Program-made: the position numbers and the translations under genes
Part shown: piece after piece, positions 10,608 to 24,400 of the stretch
Layout: every line of letters starts with the position of its first letter
Numbering within the stretch: position 1 is the first letter of the stretch
Origin: Vespa crabro
Taxonomy: Eukaryota; Arthropoda; Insecta; Hymenoptera; Vespidae
Length of the DNA stretch: 64,000 nt
Assembly: GCF_910589235.1 (NCBI RefSeq)
Contig: NC_060955.1
Span: 10,808,837-10,872,836 of the forward strand
Reading direction: 5' to 3'
The notes under the pieces: model-generated
Seen by the model: the letters and a program-made list of their open reading frames with translations, nothing else
Told to the model about the DNA's origin: nothing
The model's database searches: none

Positions 10608-11627
10608 AACTTCGCATATAGCGAAATTCGCGTATGTCGATTAAGTTTTTCGATAAAAATCATATGAAAACGCCTATTTAAACATAGTAAAAACGTTATA
10701 TTCTTGTTATATTCTTTATTCTGCATCGATAGAATATAAAATCAATTAAATTGAACGAGAGTTCAACTTTACGTTTTTCGACGATTCGCGTATATGAGCG
10801 AAAAATCGTATATACGATGCGAAACAATGTTAAAACTTTTATTCCAATATAAAATAGATGTTTGATCTTATGAAATGCAATGTTCTGCATCGATTGGTAA
10901 CACTTTTTAAACTGTGGCGCAAGTATTACTAAAGATTTCACGAATTTAACTTCGCGTATAGCGAAATTCGCGTATGTCGATTACGTTTTTCGATAAAAAT
11001 CATATGAAAACGACTATTTAAACATAGTAAAAACGTTATATTCTTCTTATATTCTTTATTCTGCATCGGTAGAAAATAATATCAATGAAATTGAACGAGA
11101 TTTCAACTTTTCGTTTTTCAACGATACGCGTATATGAGCGAAAAATCGTATATACGATGCGAAACAATGTTAAAACTTTGACTCCAATATAAAATAGATG
11201 TTTGATCTTATGAAATGCAATGTTCTGCATCGATTGGTAACATTTTTCAAACTGTGGCGCAAGTATTACTAAAGATTTCACGAAATTAACTTCGCGTAAA
11301 GCGAAATTCGCGTATGTCGATTAAGTTTTTCGATAAAAATCATATGAAAACGCCTATTTAAACATAGCAAACACGTTATATTCTTGTTATATTCTTTATT
11401 CTGCATCGATAGAATATAAAATCAATGAAATTGATCGAGATTTCAACTTTTCGTTTTTCGACGAAACGCGTATATGAGCGAAAAATCGTATATACGATGC
11501 GAAACAATGTTAAAACTTTGATTCCAATATAAAATAGATGTTTGATCTTATGAAATGCAATGTTCTGCATCGATTGGTATCATTTTTCAAACTGTGGCTC
11601 AAGTATTACTAAAGATTTCACGAAATT
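10608..11627. repeat. Post-D trio: E, 'ttcttcttat' and 'taaagcg' monomers
   Basis: The E monomer (10608) has 'caattaaattg', 'gagagttcaac' and 'actttacg'. The next (10948) has 'gactattt', 'ttcttcttat' and 'cggtagaa'. The third (11288) opens 'aacttcgcgtaaagcg' and combines A2 'gatcgag'/'gaaacgcg' bases with an A3 end ('ggtatc', 'ggctcaag'). The same trio, in the same order, follows the D cassette at 36766-37785. It follows 18067 without E and 49998 with one extra hybrid monomer inserted. A related run, with one A monomer added, occurs without D at 40844-42203. Confidence 0.85.
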
Positions 11628-12986
11628 AACTTCGCGTATAGCGAAATTCGCGTATGTCGGTTAAGTTTTTCGATAAAAATCATATGAAAACGCCTATTTA
11701 AACATAGAAAACACGTTATATTCTTGTTATATTCTTTATTCTGCATCGATAGAATATAAAATCAATGAAATTGAACGAGATTTCAACTTTTCGTTTTTCG
11801 ACGATACGCGTATATGAGCGAAAAATCGTATATACGATGCGAAACAATGTTAAAACTTTGATTCCAATATAAAATAGATGTTTGATCTTATGAAATGCAA
11901 TGTTCTGCATCGATTGGTAACATTTTTCAAACTGTGGCGCAAGTATTACAAAAGATTTCACGAATTTAACTTCGCGTATAGCGAAATTCGCGTATGTCGA
12001 TTAAGTTTTTCGATAAAAATCATATGAAAACGCCTATTTAAACATAGCAAACACGTTATATTCTTGTTATATTCTTTATTCTGCATCGATAGAATATAAA
12101 ATCAATGAAATTGAACGAGATTTCAACTTTTCGTTTTTCGACGATACGCGTATATGAGCGAAAAATCGTATATACGATGCGAAACAATGTTAAAACTTTG
12201 ATTCCAATATAAAATAGATGTTTGATCTTATGAAATGCAATGTTCTGAAACGATTGGTAACATTTTTCAAACTGTGGCGCAAGTATTACTAAAGATTTCA
12301 CGAAATTAACTTCGCGTATAGCGAAATTCGCGTATGTCGATTAAGTTTTTCGATAAAAATCATATGAAAACGCCTATTTAAACATAGCAAACACGTTATA
12401 TTCTTGTTATATTCTTTATTCTGCATCGATAGAATATAAAATCAATGAAATTGATCGAGATTTCAACTTTTCGTTTTTCGACGAAACGCGTATATGAGCG
12501 AAAAATCGTATATACGATGCGAAACAATGTTAAAACTTTGATTCCAATATAAAATAGATGTTTGATCTTATGAAATGCAATGTTCTGAATCGATTGGTAA
12601 CATTTTTCAAACTGTGGCGCAAGTATTACTAAAGATTTCACGAAATTAACTTCGCGTATAGCGAAATTCGCGTATGCCGATTACGTTTTTCGATAAAAAT
12701 CATATGAAAACGCCTATTTAAACATAGCAAACACGTTATATTCTTGTTATATTCTTTATTCTGCATCGATAGAATATAAAATCAATGAAATTGATCGAGA
12801 TATCTACTTTTCGTTTTTCGACGATACGCGTATATGAGCGAAAAATCTCATATACGAACGAAACAATGTTAAAACTTCGATTCCAATTTAAAATAGATGT
12901 TTGATCTTATGAAATGCAATGTTCTGAATCGATTGGTATCATTTTTCAAACTGTGGCGCAAGTATTACTAAAGATTTCACGAAATT
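11628..12986. repeat. 1359-bp four-monomer HOR, copy 1
   Basis: Monomers start at 11628 (A1, TCGG type), 11968 (A2-like with the rare 'ctgaaacg'), 12308 (A2, 'gatcgag', 'gaaacgcg') and 12648 (B, 339 bp, opening with 'gccgattacg'). The 'ctgaaacg' variant and the C-type front on a B monomer both recur exactly 1359 bp downstream. The 12648 monomer reads 'gatcgagatatc' where its partner reads 'gaacgagatatc'. Confidence 0.88.
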
Positions 12987-14345
12987 AACTTCGCGTATAG
13001 CGAAATTCGCGTATGTCGATTAAGTTTTTCGATAAAAATCATATGAAAACGCCTATTTAAACATAGTAAAAACGTTATATTCTTGTTATATTCTTTATTC
13101 TGCATCGATAGAATATAAAATCAATGAAATTGAACGAGATTTCAACTTTTCGTTTTTCGACGATACGCGTATATGAGCGAAAAATCGTATATACGATGCG
13201 AAACAATGTTAAAACTTTGATTCCAATATAAAATAGATGTTTGATCTTATGAAATGCAATGTTCTGCATCGATTGGTAACATTTTTCAAACTGTGGCGCA
13301 AGTATTACAAATGATTTCACGAATTTAACTTCGCGTATAGCGAAATTCGCGTATGTCGATTAAGTTTTTCGATAAAAATCATATGAAAACGCCTATTTAA
13401 ACGTAGCAAACACGTTATATTCTTGTTATATTCTTTATTCTGCATCGATAGAATATAAAATCAATGAAATTGAACGAGATTTCAACTTTTCGTTTTTCGA
13501 CGATACGCGTATATGAGCGAAAAATCGTATATACGATGCGAAACAATGTTAAAACTTTGATTCCAATATAAAATAGATGTTTGATCTTATGAAATGCAAT
13601 GTTCTGAAACGATTGGTAACATTTTTCAAACTGTGGCGCAAGTATTACTAAAGATTTCACGAAATTAACTTCGCGTATAGCGAAATTCGCGTATGTCGAT
13701 TAAGTTTTTCGATAAAAATCATATGAAAACGCCTATTTAAACATAGCAAACACGTTATATTCTTGTTATATTCTTTATTCTGCATCGATAGAATATAAAA
13801 TCAATGAAATTGATCGAGATTTCAACTTTTCGTTTTTCGACGAAACGCGTATATGAGCGAAAAATCGTATATACGATGCGAAACAATGTTAAAACTTTGA
13901 TTCCAATATAAAATAGATGTTTGATCTTATGAAATGCAATGTTCTGAATCGATTGGTAACATTTTTCAAACTGTGGCGCAAGTATTACTAAAGATTTCAC
14001 GAAATTAACTTCGCGTATAGCGAAATACGCGTATGCCGATTACGTTTTTCGATAAAAATCATATGAAAACGCCTATTTAAACATAGCAAACACGTTATAT
14101 TCTTGTTATATTCTTTATTCTGCATCGATAGAATATAAAATCAATGAAATTGAACGAGATATCTACTTTTCGTTTTTCGACGATACGCGTATATGAGCGA
14201 AAAATCTCATATACGAACGAAACAATGTTAAAACTTCGATTCCAATTTAAAATAGATGTTTGATCTTATGAAATGCAATGTTCTGAATCGATTGGTATCA
14301 TTTTTCAAACTGTGGCGCAAGTATTACTAAAGATTTCACGAAATT
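12987..14345. repeat. 1359-bp four-monomer HOR, copy 2
   Basis: Monomers start at 12987 (A1), 13327 (A2-like, 'ctgaaacg'), 13667 (A2) and 14007 (B, 339 bp, 'gccgattacg' front). The copy matches the previous one monomer for monomer. Private differences include 'aaatgattt' near 13310, 'cgtagc' near 13402 and 'gaaatacgcg' near 14024. The first monomer differs at its front (not TCGG, and 'atagtaaaaacg' instead of 'atagaaaacacg'). The boundary of the duplication therefore lies inside that monomer. Confidence 0.88.
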
Positions 14346-17300
14346 AACTTCGCGTATAGCGAAATTCGCGTATGTCGATTAAGTTTTTCGATAAAAATCA
14401 TATGAAAACGCCTATTTAAACATAGTAAAAACGTTATATTCTTGTTATATTCTTTATTCTGCATCGATAGAATATAAAATCAATGAAATTGAACGAGATT
14501 TCAACTTTTCGTTTTTCGACGATACGCGTATATGAGCGAAAAATCGTATATATGATGCGAAACAATGTTAAAACTTAGATTCCAATATAAAATAGATGTT
14601 TGATCTTATGAAATGCAATGTTCTGCATCGATTGGTAACATTTCTCAAACTGTGGCGCAAGTATTACAAAAGATTTCACGAATTTAACTTCGCGTATAGC
14701 GAAATTCGCGTATGTCGATTAAGTTTTTCGATAAAAATCATATGAAAACGCCTATTTAAACATAGCAAACACGTTATATTCTTGTTATATTCTTTATTCT
14801 GCATCGATAGAATATAAAATCAATGAAAATGAACGAGATTTCAACTTTTCGTTTTTCGACGATACGCGTATATGAGCGAAAAATCGTATATACGATGCGA
14901 AACAATGTTAAAACTTTGATTCCAATATAAAATAGATGTTTGATCTTATGAAATGCAATGTTCTGAATCGATTGGTAACATTTTTCAAACTGTGGCGCAA
15001 GTATTACTAAAGATTTCACGAAATTAACTTCGCGTATAGCGAAATTCGCGTATGTCGATTAAGTTTTTCGATAAAAATCATATGAAAACGCCTATTTAAA
15101 CATAGCAAACACGTTATATTCTTGTTATATTCTTTATTCTGCATCGATAGAATATAAAATCAATGAAATTGAACGAGATTTCAACTTTTCGTTTTTCGAC
15201 GATACGCGTATATGAGCGAAAAATCGTATATACGATGCGAAACAATGTTAAAACTTAGATTCCAATATAAAATAGATGTTTGATCTTATGAAATGCAATG
15301 TTCTGCATCGATTGGTAACATTTCTCAAACTGTGGCTCAAGTATTACTAAAGATTTCACAAAATAAACTTCGCGTATGTCGATTAAGTTTTTCGATAAAA
15401 ATCATATGAAAACGCCTATTTAAACATAGCAAACACGTTATATTCTTGTTATATTCTTTATTCTGCATCGATAGAATATAAAATCAATGAAATTGAACGA
15501 GATTTCAACTTTTCGTTTTTCGACGATACGCGTATATGAGCGAAAAATCGTATATACGATGCGAAAAAATGTTAAAACTTTGATTCCAATATAAAATAGA
15601 TGTTTGATCTTATGAAATGCAATGTTCTGAATCGATTGGTAACATTTTTCAAACTGTGGCGCAAGTATTACTAAAGATTTCACGAAATTAACTTCGCGTA
15701 TAGCGAAATTCGCGTATGTCGATTAAGTTTTTCGATAAAAATCATATGAAAACGCCTATTTAAACATAGCAAACACGTTATATTCTTGTTATATTCTTTA
15801 TTCTGCATCGATAGAATATAAAATCAATGAAATTGAACGAGATATCTACTTTTCGTTTTTCGACGATACGCGTATATGAGCGAAAAATCTCATATACGAA
15901 CGAAACAATGTTAAAACTTCGATTCCAATTTAAAATAGATGTTTGATCTTATGAAATGCAATGTTCTGCATCGATTGGTAACATTTTTCAAACTGTGGCG
16001 CAAATATTACAAAAGATTTCACGAATTTAACTTCGCGTATAGCGAAATTCGCGTATGCCGATTAAGTTTTTCGATAAAAATCATATGAAAACACCTATTT
16101 AAACATAGCAAACACGTTATATTCTTGTTATATTCTTTATTCTGCATCGATAGAATATAAAATCAATGAAATTGAACGAGATTTTAACTTTTCGTTTTTC
16201 GACGATACGCGTATATGAGCGAAAAATCGTATATACGATGCGAAACAATGTTAAAACTTTGATTCCAATATAAAATAGATGTTTGATCTTATGAAATGCA
16301 ATGTTCTGCATCGATTGGTAACATTTTTCAAACTGTGGCGCAAGTATTACAAAAGATTTCACGAATTTAACTTCGCGTATAGCGAAATTCGCGTATGTCG
16401 ATTAAGTTTTTCGATAAACATCATATGAAAACGCCTATTTAAACATAGCAAACACGTTATATTCTTGTTATATTCTTTATTCTGCATCGATAGAATATAA
16501 AATCAATGAAATTGAACGAGATTTCAACTTTTCGTTTTTCGACGATACGCGTATATGAGCGAAAAATCGTATATACGATGCGAAACAATGTTAAAACTTT
16601 GATTCCAATATAAAATAGATGTTTGATCTTATGAAATGCAATGTTCTGAATCGATTGGTAACATTTTTCAAACTGTGGCGCAAGTATTACTAAAGATTTC
16701 ACGAAATTAACTTCGCGTATAGCGAAATTCGCGTATGTCGATTAAGTTTTTCGATAAAAATCATATGAAAACGCCTATTTAAACATAGCAAACACGTTAT
16801 ATTCTTGTTATATTCTTTATTCTGCATCGATAGAATATAAAATCAATGAAATTGAACGAGATTTCAACTTTTCGTTTTTCGACGATACGCGTATATGAGC
16901 GAAAAATCGTATATACGATACGAAACAATGTTAAAACTTTGATTCCAATATAAAATAGATGTTTGATCTTATGAAATGCAATGTTCTGCATCGATTGGTA
17001 ACATTTTTCAAACTGTGGCGCAAGTATTACAAAAGATTTCACGAAATTAACTTCGCGTATAGCGAAATTCGCGTATGTTGATTACGTTTTTCGATAAAAA
17101 TCATATGAAAACGCCTATTTATACATAGTAAAAACGTTATATTCTTGTTATATTCTTTATTCTGCATCGATAGAATATAAAATCAATGAAATTGAACGAG
17201 ATTTCAACTTTTCGTTTTTCGACGATACGCGTATATGAGCGAAAAATCGTATATACGATGCGAAACAATGTTAAAACTTAGATTCCAATATAAAATAGAT

Positions 17301-17728
17301 GTTTGATCTTATGAAATGCAATGTTCTGCATCGATTGGTAACATTTTTCAAACTGTGGCGCAACTATTACTAAAGATTTCACGAAATTAGCTTCGCGTAT
17401 AGCGAAATTCGCGTATGTCGGTTAAGTTTTTCGATAAAAATCATATGAAAACGCCTACTTAAACATAGCAAACACGTTATATTCTTGTTATATTCTTTAT
17501 TCTGCATCGATAGAATATAAAAACAATGAAATTGAACGAGATTTCAACTTTTCGTTTTTCGACGATACGCGTATATGAGCGAAAAATCGTATATACGATG
17601 CGAAACAATGTTAAAACTTTGATTCCAATATAAAATAGATGTTTGATCTTATGAAATGCAATGTTCTGCATCGATTGGTATCATTTTTCAAACTGTGGCT
17701 CAAGTATTACTAAAGATTTCACGAAATT
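14346..17728. repeat. Array block: mixed monomers, including a 324-bp deletion variant
   Basis: Monomers start at 14346 (C front), 14686 (A2-like), 15026 (C), 15366 (A2-like, 324 bp), 15690 (B), 16029 (A1 with 'gccgattaag' and 'acacctat'), 16369 (A2-like), 16709 (A1), 17049 (C-like, 'gcaactatt') and 17389 (A3, 'agcttcgcg', TCGG type). The pair 15690-16029 repeats the 'B then gccgattaag/acacctat' junction seen at 6870 and 8228. The pair 17049-17389 repeats 8567-8907, and like it leads directly into a D1 monomer. Confidence 0.83.
15366..15689. repeat. 324-bp monomer with a 16-bp slippage deletion
   Basis: The monomer opens 'aacttcgcgtatgtcg' and lacks the 16 bases 'atagcgaaattcgcgt'. The deletion endpoints coincide with the direct repeat TTCGCGTAT, present twice 16 bp apart in normal monomers, so one repeat and the intervening bases are gone. 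That is the signature of replication slippage or single-strand annealing. The loss removes the GCGAA arm of the inverted repeat and both CENP-B-like windows. The remainder is a normal A2-like monomer. Confidence 0.9.
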
Positions 17729-18406
17729 AACTTCGCGTATAGCAAAATTCGCGTATGCCGATTACGTTTTTCGATAAAAATCATATGAAAACGCCTATTT
17801 AAACATAGTAAAAACGTTATTTTCTTGTTATATTCTTTATTCTTCATCGATAGAATATAAAATCGATGAAATTGAACGAGATATCAACTTTTCGTTTTTC
17901 GACGATACGCGTATATGAGCGAAAAATCGTATATACGAACGAAACAATGTTAAAACTTCGTTTCCAATATAAAATAGATTTTGATCTTATGAAATGGATT
18001 GTTCTGAATGGACTGGTAACATTTCTCAAACTGAGGCACAAGTATTACTAAAGATATCACGATTTAATCTTCGCATATAGCGAAACTCGCGTATGTCGAT
18101 TACGATTTTCAAAAATTTTCATATAAAAAAGCGTATTTAGATACAGTAAAAACATTATATTCTTGTTTTATTCTTTATTCTGCAACGATAGAATATACAA
18201 TCAATGAAATTGAACGAGATTTCAACTTTTCGTTTTTCGACGATACGCGTATATGAGCGAAAAATCGTATATACGATGAGAAACAATGTTAAAACTTTGA
18301 TTCCAATATAAAATAGATGTTTGATCTTATGAAATGCAATGTTCTGCATCGATTGGTAACATTTCTCAAACTGTGGCGCAAGTATTACTAAAGATTTCAC
18401 GAATTT
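17729..18406. repeat. Diverged D cassette, copy 2 (two chimeric monomers)
   Basis: Only two D-related monomers are present. The first (17729, 338 bp) has a D1 front ('gttattttc', 'ttcttcatcg', 'gatatcaac') and a D4-like end ('gattttgatc', 'gaaatggattg', 'ctgaggc'). The second (18067) has a D3 front ('gattttcaaaaatt', 'gcaacgatag', 'atatacaatc') and an A-type second half. Copy 4 has D1-D2-D4-D3. Fusions D1/D4 and D3/A in this order are what internal deletion by unequal crossing-over would leave. A 61-codon plus-strand open frame here (17866-18051) overlaps satellite sequence and is incidental. Confidence 0.83.
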
Positions 18407-21400
18407 AACTTCGCGTATAGCGAAATTCGCGAATGTCGATTACGTTTTTCGATAAAAATCATAAGAAAACGACTATTTAAACATAGTAAAAACGTTATAT
18501 TCTTCTTATATTCTTTATTCTGCATCGGTAGAATATAATATCAATGAAATTGAACGAGATTTCAACTTTTCGTTTTTCGACGATACGCGTATATGAGCGA
18601 AAAATCGTATATACGATGCGAAACAATGTTAAAACTTTGATTCCAATATAAAATAGATGTTTGATCTTATGAAATGCAATGTTCTGCATCGATTGGTAAC
18701 ATTTTTCAAACTGTGGCGCAAGTATTACTAAAGATTTCACGAAATTAACTTCGCGTAAAGCGAAATTCGCGTATGTCGATTAAGTTTTTCGATAAAAATC
18801 ATATGAAAACGCCTATTTAAACATAGCAAACACGTTATATTCTTGTTATATTCTTTATTCTGCATCGATAGAATATAAAATCAATGAAATTGATCGAGAT
18901 TTCAACTTTTCGTTTTTCGACGAAACGCGTATATGAGCGAAAAATCGTATATACGATGCGAAACAATGTTAAAACTTTGATTCCAATATAAAATAGATGT
19001 TTGATCTTATGAAATGCAATGTTCTGCATCGATTGGTATCATTTTTCAAACTGTGGCTCAAGTATTACTAAAGATTTCACGAAATTAACTTCGCGTATAG
19101 CGAAATTCGCGTATGTCGGTTAAGTTTTTCGATAAAAATCATATGAAAACGCCTATTTAAACATAGCAAACACGTTATATTCTTGTTATATTCTTTATTC
19201 TGCATCGATAGAATATAAAATCAATGAAATTGAACGAGATTTCAACTTTTCGTTTTTCGACGATACGCGTATATGAGCGAAAAATCGTATATACGATGCG
19301 AAACAATGTTAAAACTTTGATTCCAATATAAAATAGATGTTTGATCTTATGAAATGCAATGTTCTGCATCGATTGGTAACATTTTTCAAACTGTGGCGCA
19401 AGTATTACAAAAGATTTCACGAATTTAACTTCGCGTATAGCGAAATTCGCGTATGTCGATTAAGTTTTTCGATAAAAATCATATGAAAACGCCTATTTAA
19501 ACATAGCATACACGTTATATTCTTGTTATATTCTTTATTCTGCATCGATAGAATATAAAATCAATGAAATTGAACGAGATTTCAACTTTTCGTTTTTCGA
19601 CGATACGCGTATATGAGCGAAAAATCATATATACGATGCGAAACAATGTTAAAACTTTGATTCCAATATAAAATAGATGTTTGATCTTATGAAATGCAAT
19701 GTTCTGCATCGATTGGTATCATTTTTCAAACTGTGGCTCAAGTATTACTAAAGATTTCACGAAATTAACTACGCGTATAGCGAAATTCGCGTATGTCGGT
19801 TAAGTTTTTCGATAAAAATCATATGAAAACGCCTATTTAAACATAGCAAACACGTTATATTCTTGTTATATTCTTTATTCTGCATCGATAGAATATAAAA
19901 TCAATGAAATTGAACGAGATTTCAACTTTTCGTTTTTCGACGATACGCGTATATGAGCGAAAAATCGTATATACGATGCGAAACAATGTTAAAACTTTGA
20001 TTCCAATATAAAATAGATGTTTGATCTTATGAAATGCAATGTTCTGCATCGATTGGTAACATTTTTCAAACTGTGGCGCAAGTATTACTAAAGATTTCAC
20101 GAAATTAACTTCGCGTATAGCGAAATTCGCGTATGTCGATTAAGTTTTTCGATAAAAATCATATGAAAACGCCTATTTAAACATAGCAAACACGTTATAT
20201 TCTTGTTATATTCTTTATTCTGCATCGATAGAATATAAAATCAATGAAATTGAACGAGATATCTACTTTTCGTTTTTCGACGATACGCGTATATGAGCGA
20301 AAAATCTCATATACGAACGAAACAATGTTAAAACTTCGATTCCAATATAAAATAGATGTTTGATCTTATGAAATGCAATGTTCTGCATCGATTGGTAACA
20401 TTTTTCAAACTGTGGCGCAATTATTACTAAAGATTTCACGAAAAAAAACTTCGCGTATAGCGAAATTCGCGTATGTCGGTTAAGTTTTTCGATAAAAATC
20501 ATATGAAAACGCCTATTTAAACATAGCAAACACGTTATATTCTTGTTATATTCTTTATTCTGCATCGATAGAATATAAAATCAATGAAATTGAACGAGAT
20601 TTCAACTTTTCGTTTTTCGACGATACGCGTATATGAGCGAAAAATCGTATATACGATGCGAAACAATGTTAAAACTTTGATTCCAATATAAAATAGATGT
20701 TTGATCTTATGAAATGCAATGTTCTGCATCGATTGGTAACATTTTTCAAACTGTGGCGCAAGTATTACAAAAGATTTCACGAAATTAACTTCGCGTTTAG
20801 CGAAATTCGCGTATGCCGATTACGTTTTTCGATAAAAATCATATGAAAACGCCTATTTAAACATAGTAAAAACGTTATAATCTTGTTATATTCTTTATTC
20901 TGCATCGATAGAATATAAAATCAATGAAATTGAACGAGATTTCAACTTTTCGCTTTTCGACGATACGCGTATATGAGCGAAAAATCGTATATACGATGCG
21001 AAACAATGTTAAAACTTAGATTCCAATATAAAATAGATGTTTGATCTTATGAAATGCAATGTTCTGCATCGATTGGTAACATTTCTCAAACTGTGGCTCA
21101 AGTATTACTAAAGATTTCACGAAATTAACTTCGCGTATAGCGAAATTCGCGTATTTCGGTTAAGTTTTTCGATAAAAATCATATGAAAACGCCTATTTAA
21201 ACATAGCAAACACGTTATATTCTTGTTATATTCTTTATTCTGCATCGATAGAATATAAAATCAATGAAATTGAACGAGATTTCAACTTTTCGTTTTTCGA
21301 CGATACGCGTATATGAGCGAAAAATCGTATATACGATGCGAAACAATGTTAAAACTTTGATTCCAATATAAAATAGATGTTTGATCTTATGAAATGCAAT

Positions 21401-21466
21401 GTTCTGCATCGATTGGTATCATTTTTCAAACTGTGGCTCAAGTATTACTAAAGATTTCACGAAATT
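18407..21466. repeat. Array block: post-D monomers, then A1, A3, B and C types
   Basis: Monomers start at 18407 ('ttcttcttat' type), 18747 ('taaagcg' type), 19087 (A1, TCGG), 19427 (A3), 19767 (A, opening 'aactacgcg', TCGG), 20107 (B with a poly-A end), 20447 (A1, TCGG), 20787 (C, 'tataatcttg') and 21127 (A3, 'atttcgg'). The first three repeat 10948-11967 at an offset of 7459 bp. The B monomer at 20107 ends in 'cacgaaaaaaaactt', the first of seven such B ends in the window. Confidence 0.83.
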
Positions 21467-24400
21467 AACTTCGCGTATAGCGAAATTCGCGTATGTCGAT
21501 TAAGTTTTTCGATAAAAATCATATGAAAACGCCTATTTAAACATAGCAAACACGTTATATTCTTGTTATATTCTTTATTCTGCATCGATAGAATATAAAA
21601 TCAATGAAATTGAACGAGATATCTACTTTTCGTTTTTCGACGATACGCGTATATGAGCGAAAAATCTCATATACGAACGAAACAATGTTAAAACTTCGAT
21701 TCCAATATAAAATAGATGTTTGATCTTATGAAATGCAATGTTCTGCATCGATTGGTAACATTTTTCAAACTGTGGCGCAACTATTACTAAAGATTTCACG
21801 AAAAAAACTTCGCGTATAGCGAAATTCGCGTATGTCGGTTAAGTTTTTCGATAAAAATCATATGAAAACGCCTATTTAAACATAGCAAACACGTTATATT
21901 CTTGTTATATTCTTTATTCTGCATCGATAGAATATAAAATCAATGAAATTGAACGAGATTTCAACTTTTCGTTTTTCGACGATACGCGTATATGAGCGAA
22001 AAATCGTATATACGACGCGAAACAATGTTAAAACTTTGATTCCAATATAAAATAGATGTTTGATCTTATGAAATGCAATGTTCTGCTTCGATTGGTATCA
22101 TTTTTCAAACTGTGGCTCAAGTATTACTAAAGATTTCACGAAATTAACTTCGCGTATAGCGAAATTCGCGTATGTCGATTAAGTTTTTCGATAAAATTCA
22201 TATGAAAACGCCTATTTAAACATAGCAAACACGTTATATTCTTGTTATATTCTTTATTCGGCATCGATAGAATATAAAATCAATGAAATTGAACGAGATT
22301 TCAACTTTTCGTTTTTCGACGATACGCGTATATGAGCGAAAAATCGTATATACGATGCGAAACAATGTTAAAACTTTGATTCCAATATAAAATAGATGTT
22401 TGATCTTATGAAATGCAATGTTCTGCATCGATTGGTAACATTTTTCAAACTGTGGCGCAAGTATTACAAAAGATTTCACGAAATTAACTTCGCGTATAGC
22501 GAAATTCGCGTATGTCGATTAAGTTTTTCGATAAAAATCATATGAAAACGCCTATTTAAACATAGCAAACACGTTATATTCTTGTTATATTCTTTATTCT
22601 GCATCGATAGAATATAAAATCAATGAAATTGAACGAGATTTCAACTTTTCGTTTTTCGACGATACGCGTATATGAGCGAAAAATCGTATATACGATGCGA
22701 AACAATGTTAAAACTTTGATTCCAATATAAAATAGATGTTTGATCTTATGAAATGCAATGTTCTGCATCGATTGGTAACAATTTTCAAACTGTGGCGCAA
22801 GTATTACAAAAGATTTCACGAAATTAACTTCGCGTATAGCGAAATTCGCGTATGTCGATTAAGTTTTTCGATAAAAATCATATGAAAACGCCTATTTAAA
22901 CATAGCAAACACGTTATATTCTTGTTATATTCTTTATTCTGCATCGATAGAATATAAAATCAATGAAATTGAACGAGATTTCAACTTTTCGTTTTTCGAC
23001 GAAACGCGTATATGAGCGAAAAATCGTATATACGATGCGAAACAATGTTAAAACTTTGATTCCAATATAAAATAGATGTTTGATCTTATGAAATGCAATG
23101 TTCTGAATCGATTGGTAACATTTTTCAAACTGTGGCGCAAGTATTACAGAAGATTTCACGAAATTAACTTCGCGTATAGCGAAATTCGCGTATGCCGATT
23201 ACGTCTTTCGATAAAAATCATATGAAAACGCCTATTTAAACATAGTAAAAACGTTATATTCGTGTTATATTCTTTATTCTGCATCGATAGAATATAAAAT
23301 CAATGAAATTGAACGAGATTTCAACTTTTCGTTTTTCGACGATACGCGTATATGAGCGAAAAATCGTATATACGATGCGAAACAATGTTAAAACTTAGAT
23401 TCCAATATAAAATAGATGTTTGATCTTATGAAATGCAATGTTCTGCATCGATTGGTAACATTTCTCAAACTGTGGCTCAAGTATTACTAAAGATTTCACG
23501 AAATTAACTTCGCGTATAGCGAAATTCGCGTATGTCGATTAAGTTTTTCGATAAAAATCATATGAAAACGCCTATTTAAACATAGCAAACACGTTATATT
23601 CTTGTTATATTCTTTATTCTGCATCGATAGAATATAAAATCAATGAAATTGAACGAGATTTCAACTTTTCGTTTTTCGACGATACGCGTATATGAGCGAA
23701 AAATCGTATATACGATGCGAAACAATGTTAAAACTTTGATTCCAATATAAAATAGATGTTTGATCTTATGAAATGCAATGTTCTGAATCGATTGGTAACA
23801 TTATTCAAACTGTGGCGCAAGTATTACTAAAGATTTCACGAAATTAACTTCGCGTATAGCGAAATTCGCGTATGCCGATTACGTTTTTCGATAAAAATCA
23901 TATGAAAACGCCTATTTAAACATAGTAAAAACGTTATTTTCTTGTTATATTCTTTATTCTTCATCGATAGAATATAAAATCAATGAAATTGAACGAGATA
24001 TCTACTTTTCGTTTTTCGACGATACGCGTATATGAGCGAAAAATCTCATATACGAACGAAACAATGTTAAAACTTCGATTCCAATATAAAATAGATGTTT
24101 GATCTTATGAAATGCAATGTTCTGCATCGATTGGTAACATTTTTCAAACTGTGGCGCAACTATTACTAAAGATTCCACGAAAAAAACTTCGCGTATAGCG
24201 AAATTCGCGTATGTCGGTTAAGTTTTTCGATAAAAATCATATGAAAACGCCTATTTAAACATAGCAAACACGTTATATTCTTGTTATATTCTTTATTCTG
24301 CATCGATAGAATATAAAATCAATGAAATTGAACGAGATTTCAACTTTTCGTTTTTCGACGATACGCGTATATGAGCGAAAAATCGTATATACGACGCGAA

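Noticed and set aside
17866..18051. 61-codon plus-strand open frame
   Set aside because: It is the only notable plus-strand frame and lies in the chimeric D1/D4 monomer, where chance substitutions removed stops. It has no counterpart in the other D cassettes.
20263..20565. 100-codon minus-strand open frame across a monomer junction
   Set aside because: It arises where the poly-A end of a B monomer removes the usual stop. The translation is satellite sequence read in two frames.
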